Source of the DNA: Chloroflexota bacterium
Lineage (GTDB): Bacteria > Chloroflexota > Anaerolineae > Promineifilales > Promineifilaceae
DNA length: 30,585 nucleotides
Direction of reading: 5' to 3'
Assembly: GCA_024223125.1 (NCBI GenBank)
Contig: JAAEOP010001201.1
Span: forward strand, 1-30,585
A model generated the notes under the pieces. It ran no database searches. It was given only the letters and a program-made list of their open reading frames with translations, and was not told where the DNA came from. Numbering within the stretch: position 1 is the stretch's first letter; each line of letters starts with the position of its first letter. Positions 23,446-30,585 of the stretch are shown one piece after another. Position numbers and translations under genes: made by a program.

Positions 23446-25335
23446 ATGATAAGCGAACCAGAAACACAACCAAATTTTTTCAATGACCTGCGTGATGAAC
23501 TGCGTCAGGTATGGCAGTCGGCCAAAGATGGCTGGCATCATTCTGGCGTTTCGGTACGCAATGGTCTGCGTCATTTGCGCGCGGCCGAACTGGATTACGT
23601 CGTCATCACCCTCAGCGGGCCAATGCCGGAACGGGCCGAGCCGCCGCGCAGTTTTGTCGAGCGCCAACTGCGGCTGCCCTCGCCGCCATTTAGTATTCAA
23701 CAACTCAACCATCGTTTGCAGCGTGTGGCTGACGCCGACAATGTGAAAGGAGTTGTGTTTATCTTGCGCGGCTTGAGCGCCGGTGCAGCTTCCCTGCAAA
23801 ACATCCGCCAATCTGTTTTGCGGCTGCGGGAAGCGGGGAAAACGGTCGTTGTCTACACCCCCTATCTCGATGCCGCCCATTTTTTTGTTGCTTCTGTGGC
23901 CGATAAAATCATTATTCCCCCCGGTACACAGTTCAATGTCATCGGGCTACGGTTGGAAACTATCTTCCTCAAAGACGCCCTGGCTCGTGTAGGGTTAGAA
24001 GCGGATGCGGTACAAATCTCTCCTTACAAAACTGGCCCCAACTTCCTGAGCAAAGCGGAAATGACGCCGGAGCAACATGAACAGTTGGATTGGTTGTTGG
24101 AAGAAACATTTGATATTTTGACGATGGCGATGGCCGACGGCCGACAGATGACCGCGGCCGAATTCAGACAACTGGTAGATGATGCGCCTCATTTTGCCCA
24201 GACCGCTCTAGATGCCGGTTTGGTAGATGCTATCGCTTATGAAGATGAATTGGTCTACTTGCTGGCTGAACCAAAAGATACGGATGCAGAAAAGCCCACA
24301 GATTCAGAAATAAAAGACGAGGTTGATGCGGCCGCAGAAGAGGATCCAGTTGAAGAGGGAGCGATTGCGGAGACGGCCGTAAAAAACGAAAAACCACCCC
24401 AGGCCAAGCTCATGGAATGGCGAGAGGCGTACAATCTGCTGCTGGAAAAACCGGTACGGTTCACGCCCAAATTTATTGGCGTCATCAGCTTGCACGGGGC
24501 CATCATGATGGGTCATAGCCAACGGCCTCCCATTGATCTACCGCTGCCCTTGATTGGCAGTGAAACGGCCGGGGAAGCCACCCTCGTCTCATTACTGCGT
24601 CAAGCAGAAAAGATGGACAACATGGCCGCCCTCATCTTCCATGTAGATTCGCCCGGCGGGGATGCTCTGGCTTCCGATTTAATTGGCCGGGAGATTCAGC
24701 GCCTCAGCCAGAAGAAACCCGTACTGGTGTACATGGGGGATATTGCCGCGTCCGGCGGTTATTACGTCAGCGCCTACGCAGATCATATCATGAGCCAATC
24801 GCTGACCACCACCGGTTCCATTGGGGTCTGGTCAGTACGCATTAGCACCGGTGGCCTGTACCAGAAGTTGAGTATCAACCGTGCCAGTCTGGAGCGAGGC
24901 AAACGAGCCGGTTTGTACAGCGATATGGCTCCCATGACGGAAGATGAACGGCAGGTCTTTTTCGAGGGGATTACAGAATCTTACCGACAGTTTAAGGATG
25001 TGGTCGCCCACGGCCGTGACCTTCTCTTTGACGACTTAGACCCCATCTGTGAAGGACGGGTCTGGTCGGGACGGCAAGCATTGGCCCATAAACTGGTAGA
25101 CAGCCACGGCGACTTTTTAGCGGCCGTACAAAAAGCGGCCGAACTAGCCGACCTGCCTCTGGATGAAGACCATCGTGTACCCGTCATGAACCTGTATCCT
25201 AAAGAAAGTTCTCACATTCTGCCCAAACCATTTGAAGCGGCCGAAGAAGTTGCCCGCCTGCTTTCAGGGGAACGGGTAAAGGTGTGGAGTGGACGGCCGT
25301 TGTTTTTGCTCCCCTTTCATATCCGTTTTGAGTAG
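23446..25335 (+). CDS. sppA: Tandem-domain S49 signal peptide peptidase (protease IV)
   Basis: 629-aa Ser/Lys-dyad protease that degrades cleaved signal peptides. The N-terminal S49 half carries the catalytic Lys in ISPYKTGPN (about 195). The C-terminal half carries the nucleophile Ser in DIAASGGYYVSAYAD (about 437), preceded by FHVDSPGGDALAS. The halves are joined by an acidic, Ala/Glu-rich linker (about 277-320). No N-terminal membrane helix is visible, unlike E. coli SppA, so this form may be soluble or peripherally bound. The ATG at 23446 is preferred; the longer frame begins with TTG at 23416 inside the palindrome. No clear Shine-Dalgarno is seen. Confidence 0.9.
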   Translation: MISEPETQPNFFNDLRDELRQVWQSAKDGWHHSGVSVRNGLRHLRAAELDYVVITLSGPMPERAEPPRSFVERQLRLPSPPFSIQQLNHRLQRVADADNVKGVVFILRGLSAGAASLQNIRQSVLRLREAGKTVVVYTPYLDAAHFFVASVADKIIIPPGTQFNVIGLRLETIFLKDALARVGLEADAVQISPYKTGPNFLSKAEMTPEQHEQLDWLLEETFDILTMAMADGRQMTAAEFRQLVDDAPHFAQTALDAGLVDAIAYEDELVYLLAEPKDTDAEKPTDSEIKDEVDAAAEEDPVEEGAIAETAVKNEKPPQAKLMEWREAYNLLLEKPVRFTPKFIGVISLHGAIMMGHSQRPPIDLPLPLIGSETAGEATLVSLLRQAEKMDNMAALIFHVDSPGGDALASDLIGREIQRLSQKKPVLVYMGDIAASGGYYVSAYADHIMSQSLTTTGSIGVWSVRISTGGLYQKLSINRASLERGKRAGLYSDMAPMTEDERQVFFEGITESYRQFKDVVAHGRDLLFDDLDPICEGRVWSGRQALAHKLVDSHGDFLAAVQKAAELADLPLDEDHRVPVMNLYPKESSHILPKPFEAAEEVARLLSGERVKVWSGRPLFLLPFHIRFE

Positions 25336-25362
25336 AAAGCACCGTGGTGAATGGTAGGTTGG

Positions 25363-25554
25363 TTAACTCCCTAATGAAAAGTCTAAACGAGCCGTTGCCC
25401 TTTCCCAAGAAAGCTTAAAAATTCTCAACTGTTCAATCTCTTCCAAAGTAAGTTTCTCCCTACTCTCAAGTTCATTGATTTGCTTTTCAAGCTGATCTTT
25501 TACCAAATTCACAATTGTCCCCAATTGGAGCTTGATAAAGGTGGCATATGTCAC
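25363..25554 (-). CDS. Small helical protein, hypothetical
   Basis: 63-aa frame starting with GTG at 25552-25554. The sequence has a coiled-coil-like charged centre (KDQLEKQINELESREKLTLE) and a less polar C-terminus. Composition looks coding and the window palindromes are absent, but no family is recognised and the start lacks a good Shine-Dalgarno. It lies between convergent sppA and the end of leuS, 63 nt past leuS on the same strand. Confidence 0.4.
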   Translation of the reverse strand: MTYATFIKLQLGTIVNLVKDQLEKQINELESREKLTLEEIEQLRIFKLSWERATARLDFSLGS

Positions 25555-25617
25555 TATTCATTATTTTTTACAAAACAAGCTATCGACAACTTTTTGTTGA
25601 TGTTGGCGCGTAGGCGC

Positions 25618-28116
25618 TTACACCACAATGTTGACCAGTTTGTTGGGGATGACGATAATTTTGCGGACAGTACGGCCGTCTACAAACCGCCGCACATTCT
25701 TACAAGCCAGAGCCATCTGTTCGGCCGTTTCTTCAGTCATATCGGCTGGGGCGGTGATACGGTCTCGCACTTTGCCATTGACTTGTATAACCAATGTTAC
25801 CTGCTCATCCACCGTCAGCGCTTCCTCATAAACCGGCCAGCTTTGCCGATGGATTGATTCTGTGTGACCCCACACATCCTGCCACACCGCTTCCGTAATA
25901 AAGGGGGCAAATGGGGCCAGCAGCCGGTTGAATGTTTCTACCGCTTGTTGCCATTGTGCCGCCGGTACGCCCCGACACTCAGTCAGATAGTTTAGATATT
26001 TCATCAGGGCAGCTACGGCCGTATTAAAACGAAACTCCTCCATATCCCGCGTCAGTCGCTTGATGGCTTTGTGCCGCATCCGCTCAAATTCTGGCTGCGG
26101 GGGGATGGGGTGTGGTCGTTGGCTGCTGGGGTGATGGGGTGAGTTGACCAGTCGCCAATATCGGTCCAAAAAGCGGGTTATCCCCCGAATACCAATATCA
26201 TCCCAGGTTACATCGGCGTCAAATGGCCCCAGAAAAACTACATACAACCGCAGCGCATCCGTGCCAAATTCAGCTACCACTTCATCCGGCGTCACCACAT
26301 TTCCCTTCGATTTTGACATCTTCTGCCCATCTTGTGCCGACAGCAGCATCCCCTGGTTTTTCAGTTTGGCAAATGGTTCTATAAAGGAGATTAGCCCAGC
26401 GTCATACATCACCTTTGTCCAGAAGCGAGCGTACAGCAGGTGCATGACGGCATGTTCGGCGCCGCCTACATAGGTATCCACCGGCAGCCATTTCCCTACT
26501 GCTTCGGGGTCAAACGGCCGTGTCTCTTCATGCGGACTGGCAAAACGCAAAAAATACCAGGATGAGCAGGCAAAACCATCCATCGTATCTGTTTCTCGCT
26601 GGGCGGCGCGGCCACATTTCGGGCAGGTTGTATTCACCCAATCCACAGCTTGTGCCAGAGGGGAACGGCCGTCGCCTGCGGGCGCATAATCAGACACTTC
26701 TGGCAAACACACGGGCAGATCCGCTTCCGGTACTGCCACCGGGCCACAGTCTGGGCAATGGATGATGGGAATGGGCGCGCCCCAATACCGCTGCCGTGAA
26801 ATCAACCAATCTCGCAGTTTGTACGTCACCTGCTTTTTCCCTGTCTGTTGCGCTTCCAGATCGGCCGAAATTGCTTCCATCGCTGCTGCCGAAGACAAGC
26901 CCGTATAACCATCCGAATTTACCAAAATGCCAACTGCTGTATAACATTGATTAGAACCATGTTCTTGCCCATCGGGGCTGATGACTTCGATAATGGGCAA
27001 GTTATATTTTTGGGCAAAGGCATAATCGCGGGTATCGTGGCCGGGTACGCCCATCACTGCTCCCGTACCCACGCCTGTCAATACATAATCGGCTACCCAA
27101 ATGGGAATCTGCTCGCCTGTCAGGGGATGGATAGCATAACGGCCGCTAAACACCCCGCTCTTCTCCTTATCCAACGACTGCCGTTCAATCTCGGTCAGGT
27201 GTTGGCTGGATTGGGTGTATTGGGCAACGGCCGTCTTCTGTTCGGCCGTCACAATCTTATCCAGCAGCGGATGTTCAGGAGCAATGGCAATAAATGTCAC
27301 CCCAAACAAAGTATCTGACCGGGTAGTAAAGGTGGCAATAGAGACCCCAGGGTGTTTTTCAGAGTTGTCTGACCATATAGCCTGTCTATTTGAAACCCCT
27401 GGGGTCTGGACAGCAAACTGTACCTTTGTGCCTTCAGAACGGCCGATCCAGTTCCGCTGCATTGTCTTGATATTTTCTGGCCAATCAACAGTATCCAAAT
27501 CGGCAATCAACCGCTCGGCATACGCTGTGATTTTGAAATACCATTGTTTCAAATCTTTTTTTGTTACCTCGCTGTCGCAGCGCCAGCAGCGGCCGTGTTC
27601 CACCTGTTCATTAGCCAAAATCGTCTGGCATTGGGGGCACCACCATTGACGGCCGATGGCCTGGTAAGCCAACCTCCGCTTAAACAACAGCAGGAAAAAA
27701 TATTGCGTCCAACGGTAAAAGTCTGGGTCGGTTGAGCTAAACTCCCGCGACCAATCGTAGGAACATTCTATCAGCTGCATTTGTCGTTTATAAGTGGCGG
27801 CAAAGCGGCTTGAGCTTTCATGGGGGTGGATTTTGTGTTGGATGGCGTAATTTTCGGCCGGCAGACCAAACGAATCCCAACCCATCGGGTGCAGCACATT
27901 GAAGCCATTCATGCGCCGGTAACGAGCGGCAATGCAGGTAGGCACATAATTGCGGCCGTGTCCCACCGACAACCCCGCGCCAGAAGGGTAGGGGAAATAA
28001 TCCAGAATGTAACTGGTAGGTTTTTGAGGATCATTCCCCGTTTGGTACAAATCAATTTCTTGCCAATACGGCCGCCACTTTTTCTCAATCGTCTTAAAAT
28101 CATATTTTTGAATCAT
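25618..28116 (-). CDS. leuS: Leucyl-tRNA synthetase
   Basis: 832-aa class I synthetase charging tRNA-Leu. HIGH-type motif SVGH at about 50-53 after YFPYPSGAGL; KMSKSKGN at about 598. The CP1 editing domain (about 220-420) has TTRSDTLFG and VPGHDTRDYAFA with the editing Asp. The zinc-like CPQC...CWRC knuckle and the C-terminal VQVNGKVRDRI domain are present. The ATG at 28116 is chosen: GAGGAA lies seven bases upstream, within the longer frame to 28131. Two unusual insertions are seen: about residues 237-258 in the editing domain, encoded by a 66-bp hairpin repeat, and about 657-673 (His/Pro/Ser-rich) encoded by a CACCCC-type repeat tract. Upstream lies a probable leader-peptide attenuator. Confidence 0.95.
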   Translation of the reverse strand: MIQKYDFKTIEKKWRPYWQEIDLYQTGNDPQKPTSYILDYFPYPSGAGLSVGHGRNYVPTCIAARYRRMNGFNVLHPMGWDSFGLPAENYAIQHKIHPHESSSRFAATYKRQMQLIECSYDWSREFSSTDPDFYRWTQYFFLLLFKRRLAYQAIGRQWWCPQCQTILANEQVEHGRCWRCDSEVTKKDLKQWYFKITAYAERLIADLDTVDWPENIKTMQRNWIGRSEGTKVQFAVQTPGVSNRQAIWSDNSEKHPGVSIATFTTRSDTLFGVTFIAIAPEHPLLDKIVTAEQKTAVAQYTQSSQHLTEIERQSLDKEKSGVFSGRYAIHPLTGEQIPIWVADYVLTGVGTGAVMGVPGHDTRDYAFAQKYNLPIIEVISPDGQEHGSNQCYTAVGILVNSDGYTGLSSAAAMEAISADLEAQQTGKKQVTYKLRDWLISRQRYWGAPIPIIHCPDCGPVAVPEADLPVCLPEVSDYAPAGDGRSPLAQAVDWVNTTCPKCGRAAQRETDTMDGFACSSWYFLRFASPHEETRPFDPEAVGKWLPVDTYVGGAEHAVMHLLYARFWTKVMYDAGLISFIEPFAKLKNQGMLLSAQDGQKMSKSKGNVVTPDEVVAEFGTDALRLYVVFLGPFDADVTWDDIGIRGITRFLDRYWRLVNSPHHPSSQRPHPIPPQPEFERMRHKAIKRLTRDMEEFRFNTAVAALMKYLNYLTECRGVPAAQWQQAVETFNRLLAPFAPFITEAVWQDVWGHTESIHRQSWPVYEEALTVDEQVTLVIQVNGKVRDRITAPADMTEETAEQMALACKNVRRFVDGRTVRKIIVIPNKLVNIVV
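26097..26145. repeat. CACCCC-type repeat tract inside leuS
   Basis: On the coding strand, CACCCCATCACCCCAGCAGC is followed by further CCA/CACC words with 7-8 bp spacing, encoding a Ser/His/Pro/Gln-rich segment (PHHPSSQRPHPIPPQP). It sits just after the catalytic core, before the anticodon-binding domain, where a flexible loop would be tolerated. It resembles the TCACC words in the acnX linker. Confidence 0.6.
27342..27407. repeat. 66-bp hairpin repeat in frame within leuS
   Basis: AGACCCCAGGG (27342-27352) pairs with CCCTGGGGTCT (27397-27407), with further TTT/AAA pairing inside (27355-27357 with 27393-27395) and a loop of about 35 nt. Same length and arm layout (AGACC...GGTTT) as 6291-6356 and 28326-28387. 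It adds 22 codons to the LeuS editing domain without a frameshift or stop. Confidence 0.75.
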
Positions 28117-28138
28117 CTGTCTATTCCTCATCTTACTA

Positions 28139-28175
28139 ATACTGAAAACTGTTCACTGAAAACTGAAAACTGGTC
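28139..28175. repeat. ACTGAAA heptamer tract in leuS leader
   Basis: ACTGAAA, ACTGTTC, ACTGAAA, ACTGAAA, ACTGGTC follow one another with exact 7-bp period immediately upstream of leuS, inside its 5' untranslated region. Confidence 0.75.
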
Positions 28176-28188
28176 ATTACCCTGCCCA

Positions 28189-28244
28189 ACACCAGATGGC
28201 CGCCCAGCAAACGGCCGTCAGCCGAAAACATCCGGCTCTGGTGT
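28189..28244. other. Three-way-junction-like fold in leuS leader
   Basis: ACACCAGA (28189-28196) pairs with TCTGGTGT (28237-28244). Inside are two hairpins, GGCCG/CGGCC (28198-28202 with 28212-28216) and GCCG/CGGC (28221-28224 with 28233-28236). It lies 73-128 nt upstream of the leuS start. It may be an RNA structure of the leader (either strand would fold); no family is recognised. Confidence 0.35.
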
Positions 28245-28325
28245 CAGGCTACGTAAGACGAGTAAATGTTTGGCGGAAAAAACAATCTGAATAACCATTC
28301 TATGTACTCATTCAGGGGGCTACCA

Positions 28326-28387
28326 AGACCCTAAGGGTTTTACTCCTGAGTGTACCTGTTAGATTAAGCGAAAAACCATTAGGGTCT
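28326..28387. repeat. 62-bp hairpin repeat upstream of leuS
   Basis: AGACCCTAAGGGTTTT (28326-28341) pairs with AAAACCATTAGGGTCT (28372-28387) at 15 of 16 positions around a 30-nt loop. Third member of the AGACC...GGTTT hairpin group. It lies between the leader terminator and leuS. Confidence 0.7.
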
Positions 28388-28428
28388 GAACGGATACGAT
28401 TGGATAAATCTCCAATTACCAATCTCCC

Positions 28429-28462
28429 AAAATAAAAAAGCCACAGGCTGGAAACCTGTGGC
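28429..28462 (-). terminator. Rho-independent terminator in the leuS leader
   Basis: The minus strand reads GCCACAGG-TTTCCAG-CCTGTGGC followed by TTTTTTATTTT. It is about 145 nt downstream of a minus-strand promoter and about 25 nt after the stop of a leucine-rich leader reading frame, with no other gene in between, so it looks like an attenuator. An antiterminator partner could not be clearly identified. Confidence 0.8.
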
Positions 28463-28487
28463 CACAAAATTCGTAAAAGAAATGTGA

Positions 28488-28583
28488 TTAAGTTGACCCT
28501 GGTAAATGCCAGCAAACAATCCCTGCGCTGCATAAAAGCGCCGGTAAGTGTTGTAAATTTTGGTCAGCTAATAACATTTTCAT
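28488..28583 (-). CDS. Leucine-rich leader peptide, candidate leuS attenuator
   Basis: 31-codon frame from ATG 28583 to TAA 28488-28490. It has AAAGG (28593-28597) as Shine-Dalgarno at 9-nt spacing. It begins MKMLLADQNLQHLPALLC; seven of 31 residues are Leu, six of them encoded by TTA. It lies between a good promoter (28613-28641) and the terminator at 28429-28462, upstream of leuS. This is the classical layout for ribosome-mediated attenuation by charged tRNA-Leu. The Leu codons are clustered but not a long tandem run, so the call is tentative. Confidence 0.5.
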   Translation of the reverse strand: MKMLLADQNLQHLPALLCSAGIVCWHLPGST

Positions 28584-28612
28584 CAGATTGAACCTTTAAT
28601 TAAGACGGGTAA

Positions 28613-28641
28613 AGCGTAGCATATTCCAAAACGAGCGTCAA
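28613..28641 (-). promoter_or_regulatory. Sigma-70-type promoter of the leuS leader
   Basis: The minus strand has TTGACG (28641-28636) and TACGCT (28618-28613) with 17-bp spacing; transcription would start near 28606, 23 nt before the leader peptide. It is divergent from the gene at 28681. Confidence 0.55.
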
Positions 28642-28680
28642 CCCGCCAGACAGGGTAAAATTATCTGACAGGAAGGCTAT

Positions 28681-29349
28681 ATGAACGATAGAGATGAACC
28701 GGAAGTAGTTATTGAAACAGAAGCGGAAACGGAAGCAGAGATAGAGGTAGGAACAGAAACAGACACGGCCGTTTCCCCACCCACACCCCCGCCAGCACCC
28801 GTCCGCCCAACGGCCGAATTTGAGCAGCAGGCAGTACGACGCGGTTGTTTCTCCATCATCTTCGGCGCCACTTTAGGGGCATTGATTGGCGCGGTACTGA
28901 CATTGGCTGTTCTATCGTCGCTCAACAATGGGTCTCTTACCTACAATGAAGCCGACGTTCAGTTGCGTAACCAGCTTGATGATGAAATTGTGACTCGGCA
29001 AACGGCCGTTGAAACCCAATCCGCTATTCTCAGTAGCATGGCCACCCAACAAGCCGCCGCCCAATCCCAACTAAACGACACGGCGCTTGAAGTGGAACAT
29101 GTGTTGGCGACAAGTGAAGGGGATATTGCGGGATTGCGCGTTACGGCCGTTTACTTGGAAACACGAATCGCCGCAGCGGGCAATGCGGCCGATACGCTCA
29201 ACGCCTTTCTTACCGGTCTGGAAGATGTGATCAACGATCTACCCACCGCACAGCCAGAACAGGAACAGGCTGCTAAAACTGCCACGGCCACAGCCACAAT
29301 GACTTCCACCCCAATTGTTGCCGCCACACAAACGCCAGTCTCTTACTAG
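28681..29349 (+). CDS. Single-pass membrane protein with coiled coil, unknown function
   Basis: 222 aa, not assigned to a family. An acidic Glu/Thr-rich N-terminus (residues 1-35) and a Pro-rich stretch precede one membrane helix at about 57-82 (GCFSIIFGATLGALIGAVLT). A long Ala/Gln/Glu helical segment (about 90-200) is likely coiled coil, and a Thr/Ala-rich tail ends the protein. The topology suggests an acidic cytoplasmic N-terminus and an extracytoplasmic coiled coil. AGGAAGG lies 7 nt before the ATG. It carries normal CGGCCG density, so it is native. It is divergent from leuS and may share its upstream region. Confidence 0.75.
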   Translation: MNDRDEPEVVIETEAETEAEIEVGTETDTAVSPPTPPPAPVRPTAEFEQQAVRRGCFSIIFGATLGALIGAVLTLAVLSSLNNGSLTYNEADVQLRNQLDDEIVTRQTAVETQSAILSSMATQQAAAQSQLNDTALEVEHVLATSEGDIAGLRVTAVYLETRIAAAGNAADTLNAFLTGLEDVINDLPTAQPEQEQAAKTATATATMTSTPIVAATQTPVSY

Positions 29350-29449
29350 GGCGTTAAACGTGACGTTTTCTGTAAAATATTTTTCCATGCAGAATTTGTG
29401 ACGAATATAATAAAAGTGCGATTGCTTCATGTCAAGCAAACTACTTGAT

Positions 29450-30492
29450 TTTTCAGTACCGTACACTTTTTAACTTCGGCAATATAAGCCCAAAAGGTAT
29501 CTCTAACTCTTGATTTAAGATGCGCTCCAGATAGCGCAAACCTAATTGAAATAAGCTGAGATCGCAACGCCCCCTTTGGTGGATTTCTGGAAGCGCCTTG
29601 TTTTTGATAGCGAGTATGCCCAGATAAATAATCCAAATATATGCTATGAAGGATGCAATCAATAATTTCGCTACACGTTCTGGGGACGACAAGTGACTTT
29701 TTTGAAGATTGAACCCACGACTTTTCTGGTCGGAGACGAATGTCTCTATCGTGAAGCGGTAACTATACCAATGGCACGCTTCTTGTGTGCATTCCATATT
29801 CGTGACCAGCACACGTATTCCCACTGTTCTTCATTATTGATAGTCGCCTGAAAACGGTTGCCATCGAATTCTCCATCACCCAGGAAAATCACATCTGCTC
29901 CGGCTGGAATGAGCGGTTTCACTTTGTTGAGTAATTCTAAATGGACATCCTCTGGTAAGTGCCCTTTGTTCCCCTTGACTATAACCCAGGCCACAGGAAT
30001 CGCACGATTCTTGTATATGAGACTGACCATCAGTGTCATGCATTTGTGACCCGTTTCACTGGCGTCCATTGCTAAAAGTAACGAGTCAGTTTGGGATAGC
30101 TGTTGCAAAATAATGGTGATAAATGGTAAGAAAACAGCTCATACGATATATTATCATTCTGGATAAACCGAGAAAACTTCTTTTCTACACTGGCAACCTG
30201 ATTTTTTGTGGGTGTTTTTCCTGCCATTGCCCCTAAATTACAACTTTTGCTTTGGACAATACCCGTTATCATTGCAGCTAATGTATTCATATGGCGAGCC
30301 TGATTGCCTGTTAATCTTTTGGGGAACAGTTGTCTCAATTTAGATTGTATGCGACGATACACTTGACGGTTATCACTCATGATATATCTCCATAATTATT
30401 GATTTGGTTGATCAAATTCTGGACAATATAGAGGGGTGATGACCGTCAGGCAAATTTTTCTCCCGAAAATAAAAAGTGTACGGTAGTGAAAA
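29450..30492 (-). mobile_element. Degenerate IS4-family insertion sequence
   Basis: Terminal inverted repeats are seen at 29450-29472 (TTTTCAGTACCGTACACTTT...) and 30470-30492 (...AAAGTGTACGGTAGTGAAAA), differing at about two positions over 23 bp. They enclose about 1.04 kb with one transposase region on the minus strand. There is no CGGCCG in the whole element, in contrast to the rest of the window. No clear target duplication is visible. Flanks 29350-29449 and 30493-30585 hold no gene that I can see. Confidence 0.85.
29453..30380 (-). pseudogene. IS4-family transposase, broken by two frameshifts
   Basis: Three successive minus-strand frames together make one DDE transposase of about 310 aa. 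The N-terminal part is 30380-30072 (MSDNRQVYRRIQSKLRQLFP), the middle 30108-29746 with LLLAMDASETGHKC (first Asp) and IFLGDGEFDGNRF (second Asp), and the C-terminal part 29824-29453 with YSYRFTIETFVSDQKSRGF. The last holds the exact Y-x2-R-x3-E-x6-K (YREK) signature of the IS4 group and the catalytic Glu. The first switch of frame lies near 30100-30130, the second near 29750-29830. The stop lies inside the terminal repeat. Programmed frameshifting is possible for one switch but two make decay likelier. Confidence 0.85.
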
Positions 30493-30585
30493 GCGAAAGA
30501 AGGGTAAGGTGCTGTAAAAATGGAAATTTCACGTTGATTGGCTAACGAATTTGCCGAGTTATTGTCAAGATGATTAATATAATTA

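Noticed and set aside
28312..28533. 73-aa minus-strand frame in the leuS leader
   Set aside because: It runs through the terminator and hairpin repeat and has no domain or Shine-Dalgarno; the shorter leader frame is better placed.
28132..28680. T-box riboswitch for leuS
   Set aside because: No AGGGTGGNACCGCG antiterminator signature or specifier stem was found on the minus strand; a leader peptide fits better.
1..30585. tRNA or rRNA genes
   Set aside because: No T-loop GGTTCGAATCC-like motif with an acceptor stem was found; the GGTTCAA at 23284-23290 belongs to the TPP aptamer.

Overview
The window reads as chromosomal DNA of a free-living bacterium, most likely a member of the Chloroflexota (Anaerolineae/Ardenticatenia-like). 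This is inferred from style, not from a marker gene: secreted proteins with Thr/Pro-rich linkers, a PknB-type kinase carrying an NBR1/Ig-like extracellular domain, VUT and C39 family proteins, moderate GC, and many small repeats. The DNA has a strong signature. The palindrome CGGCCG (usually inside ACGGCCGT) occurs roughly 115-120 times by hand count, about ten times chance. It is almost absent from the insertion sequence at the right end and sparse in the MFS and restriction genes, so it works as a native-versus-foreign marker.

Left third (1-8050): a run of genes all on the minus strand. Reading with transcription they are a UbiD-family decarboxylase, a small gene broken by a 102-bp hairpin element, a C39-like half domain, a CPA1 Na+/H+ antiporter, a universal stress protein, a MscS channel, a fused aconitase X, and a CPA2 antiporter that runs off the window. 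Ion and turgor homeostasis dominates. Aconitase X and UbiD in the same run recall the archaeal anhydromevalonate-phosphate route, but that link is only a hypothesis.

Centre (8051-16056): an intergenic region with a 100-bp MITE-like element, a lipoprotein with SH3b and TolB/WD40-like repeats, then an acquired-looking segment. That segment holds a Bcr/CflA-type drug transporter and a single-chain methyltransferase-endonuclease of the BsuBI/PstI type. The restriction gene lies between two 80-bp direct copies of part of ywbE, one in an intact ywbE and one in a fragment. A nitroreductase and an EamA transporter follow.

Right centre (16253-25335): map-rlmN operon, the membrane Ser/Thr kinase, a YhhQ-type transporter, and a TPP riboswitch with its own terminator controlling thiN and thiB (minus strand), then a tandem-domain SppA protease.

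Right end (25336-30585): leuS on the minus strand, preceded by what looks like a classical attenuator (promoter, leucine-rich leader peptide, rho-independent terminator). Next come a divergent membrane coiled-coil protein and a decayed IS4-family element with terminal inverted repeats.

Two repeat systems cross all regions. One is tandem words of about 7 bp (AATCTCC, TCGGTCA, ACTGAAA, GGTTGTT and others), like cyanobacterial STRR sequences; one tract and a related CACCCC tract lie in frame inside acnX and leuS. The other is a group of 62-66 bp hairpins whose arms follow the pattern AGACC...GGTTT, one of them in frame inside the LeuS editing domain.
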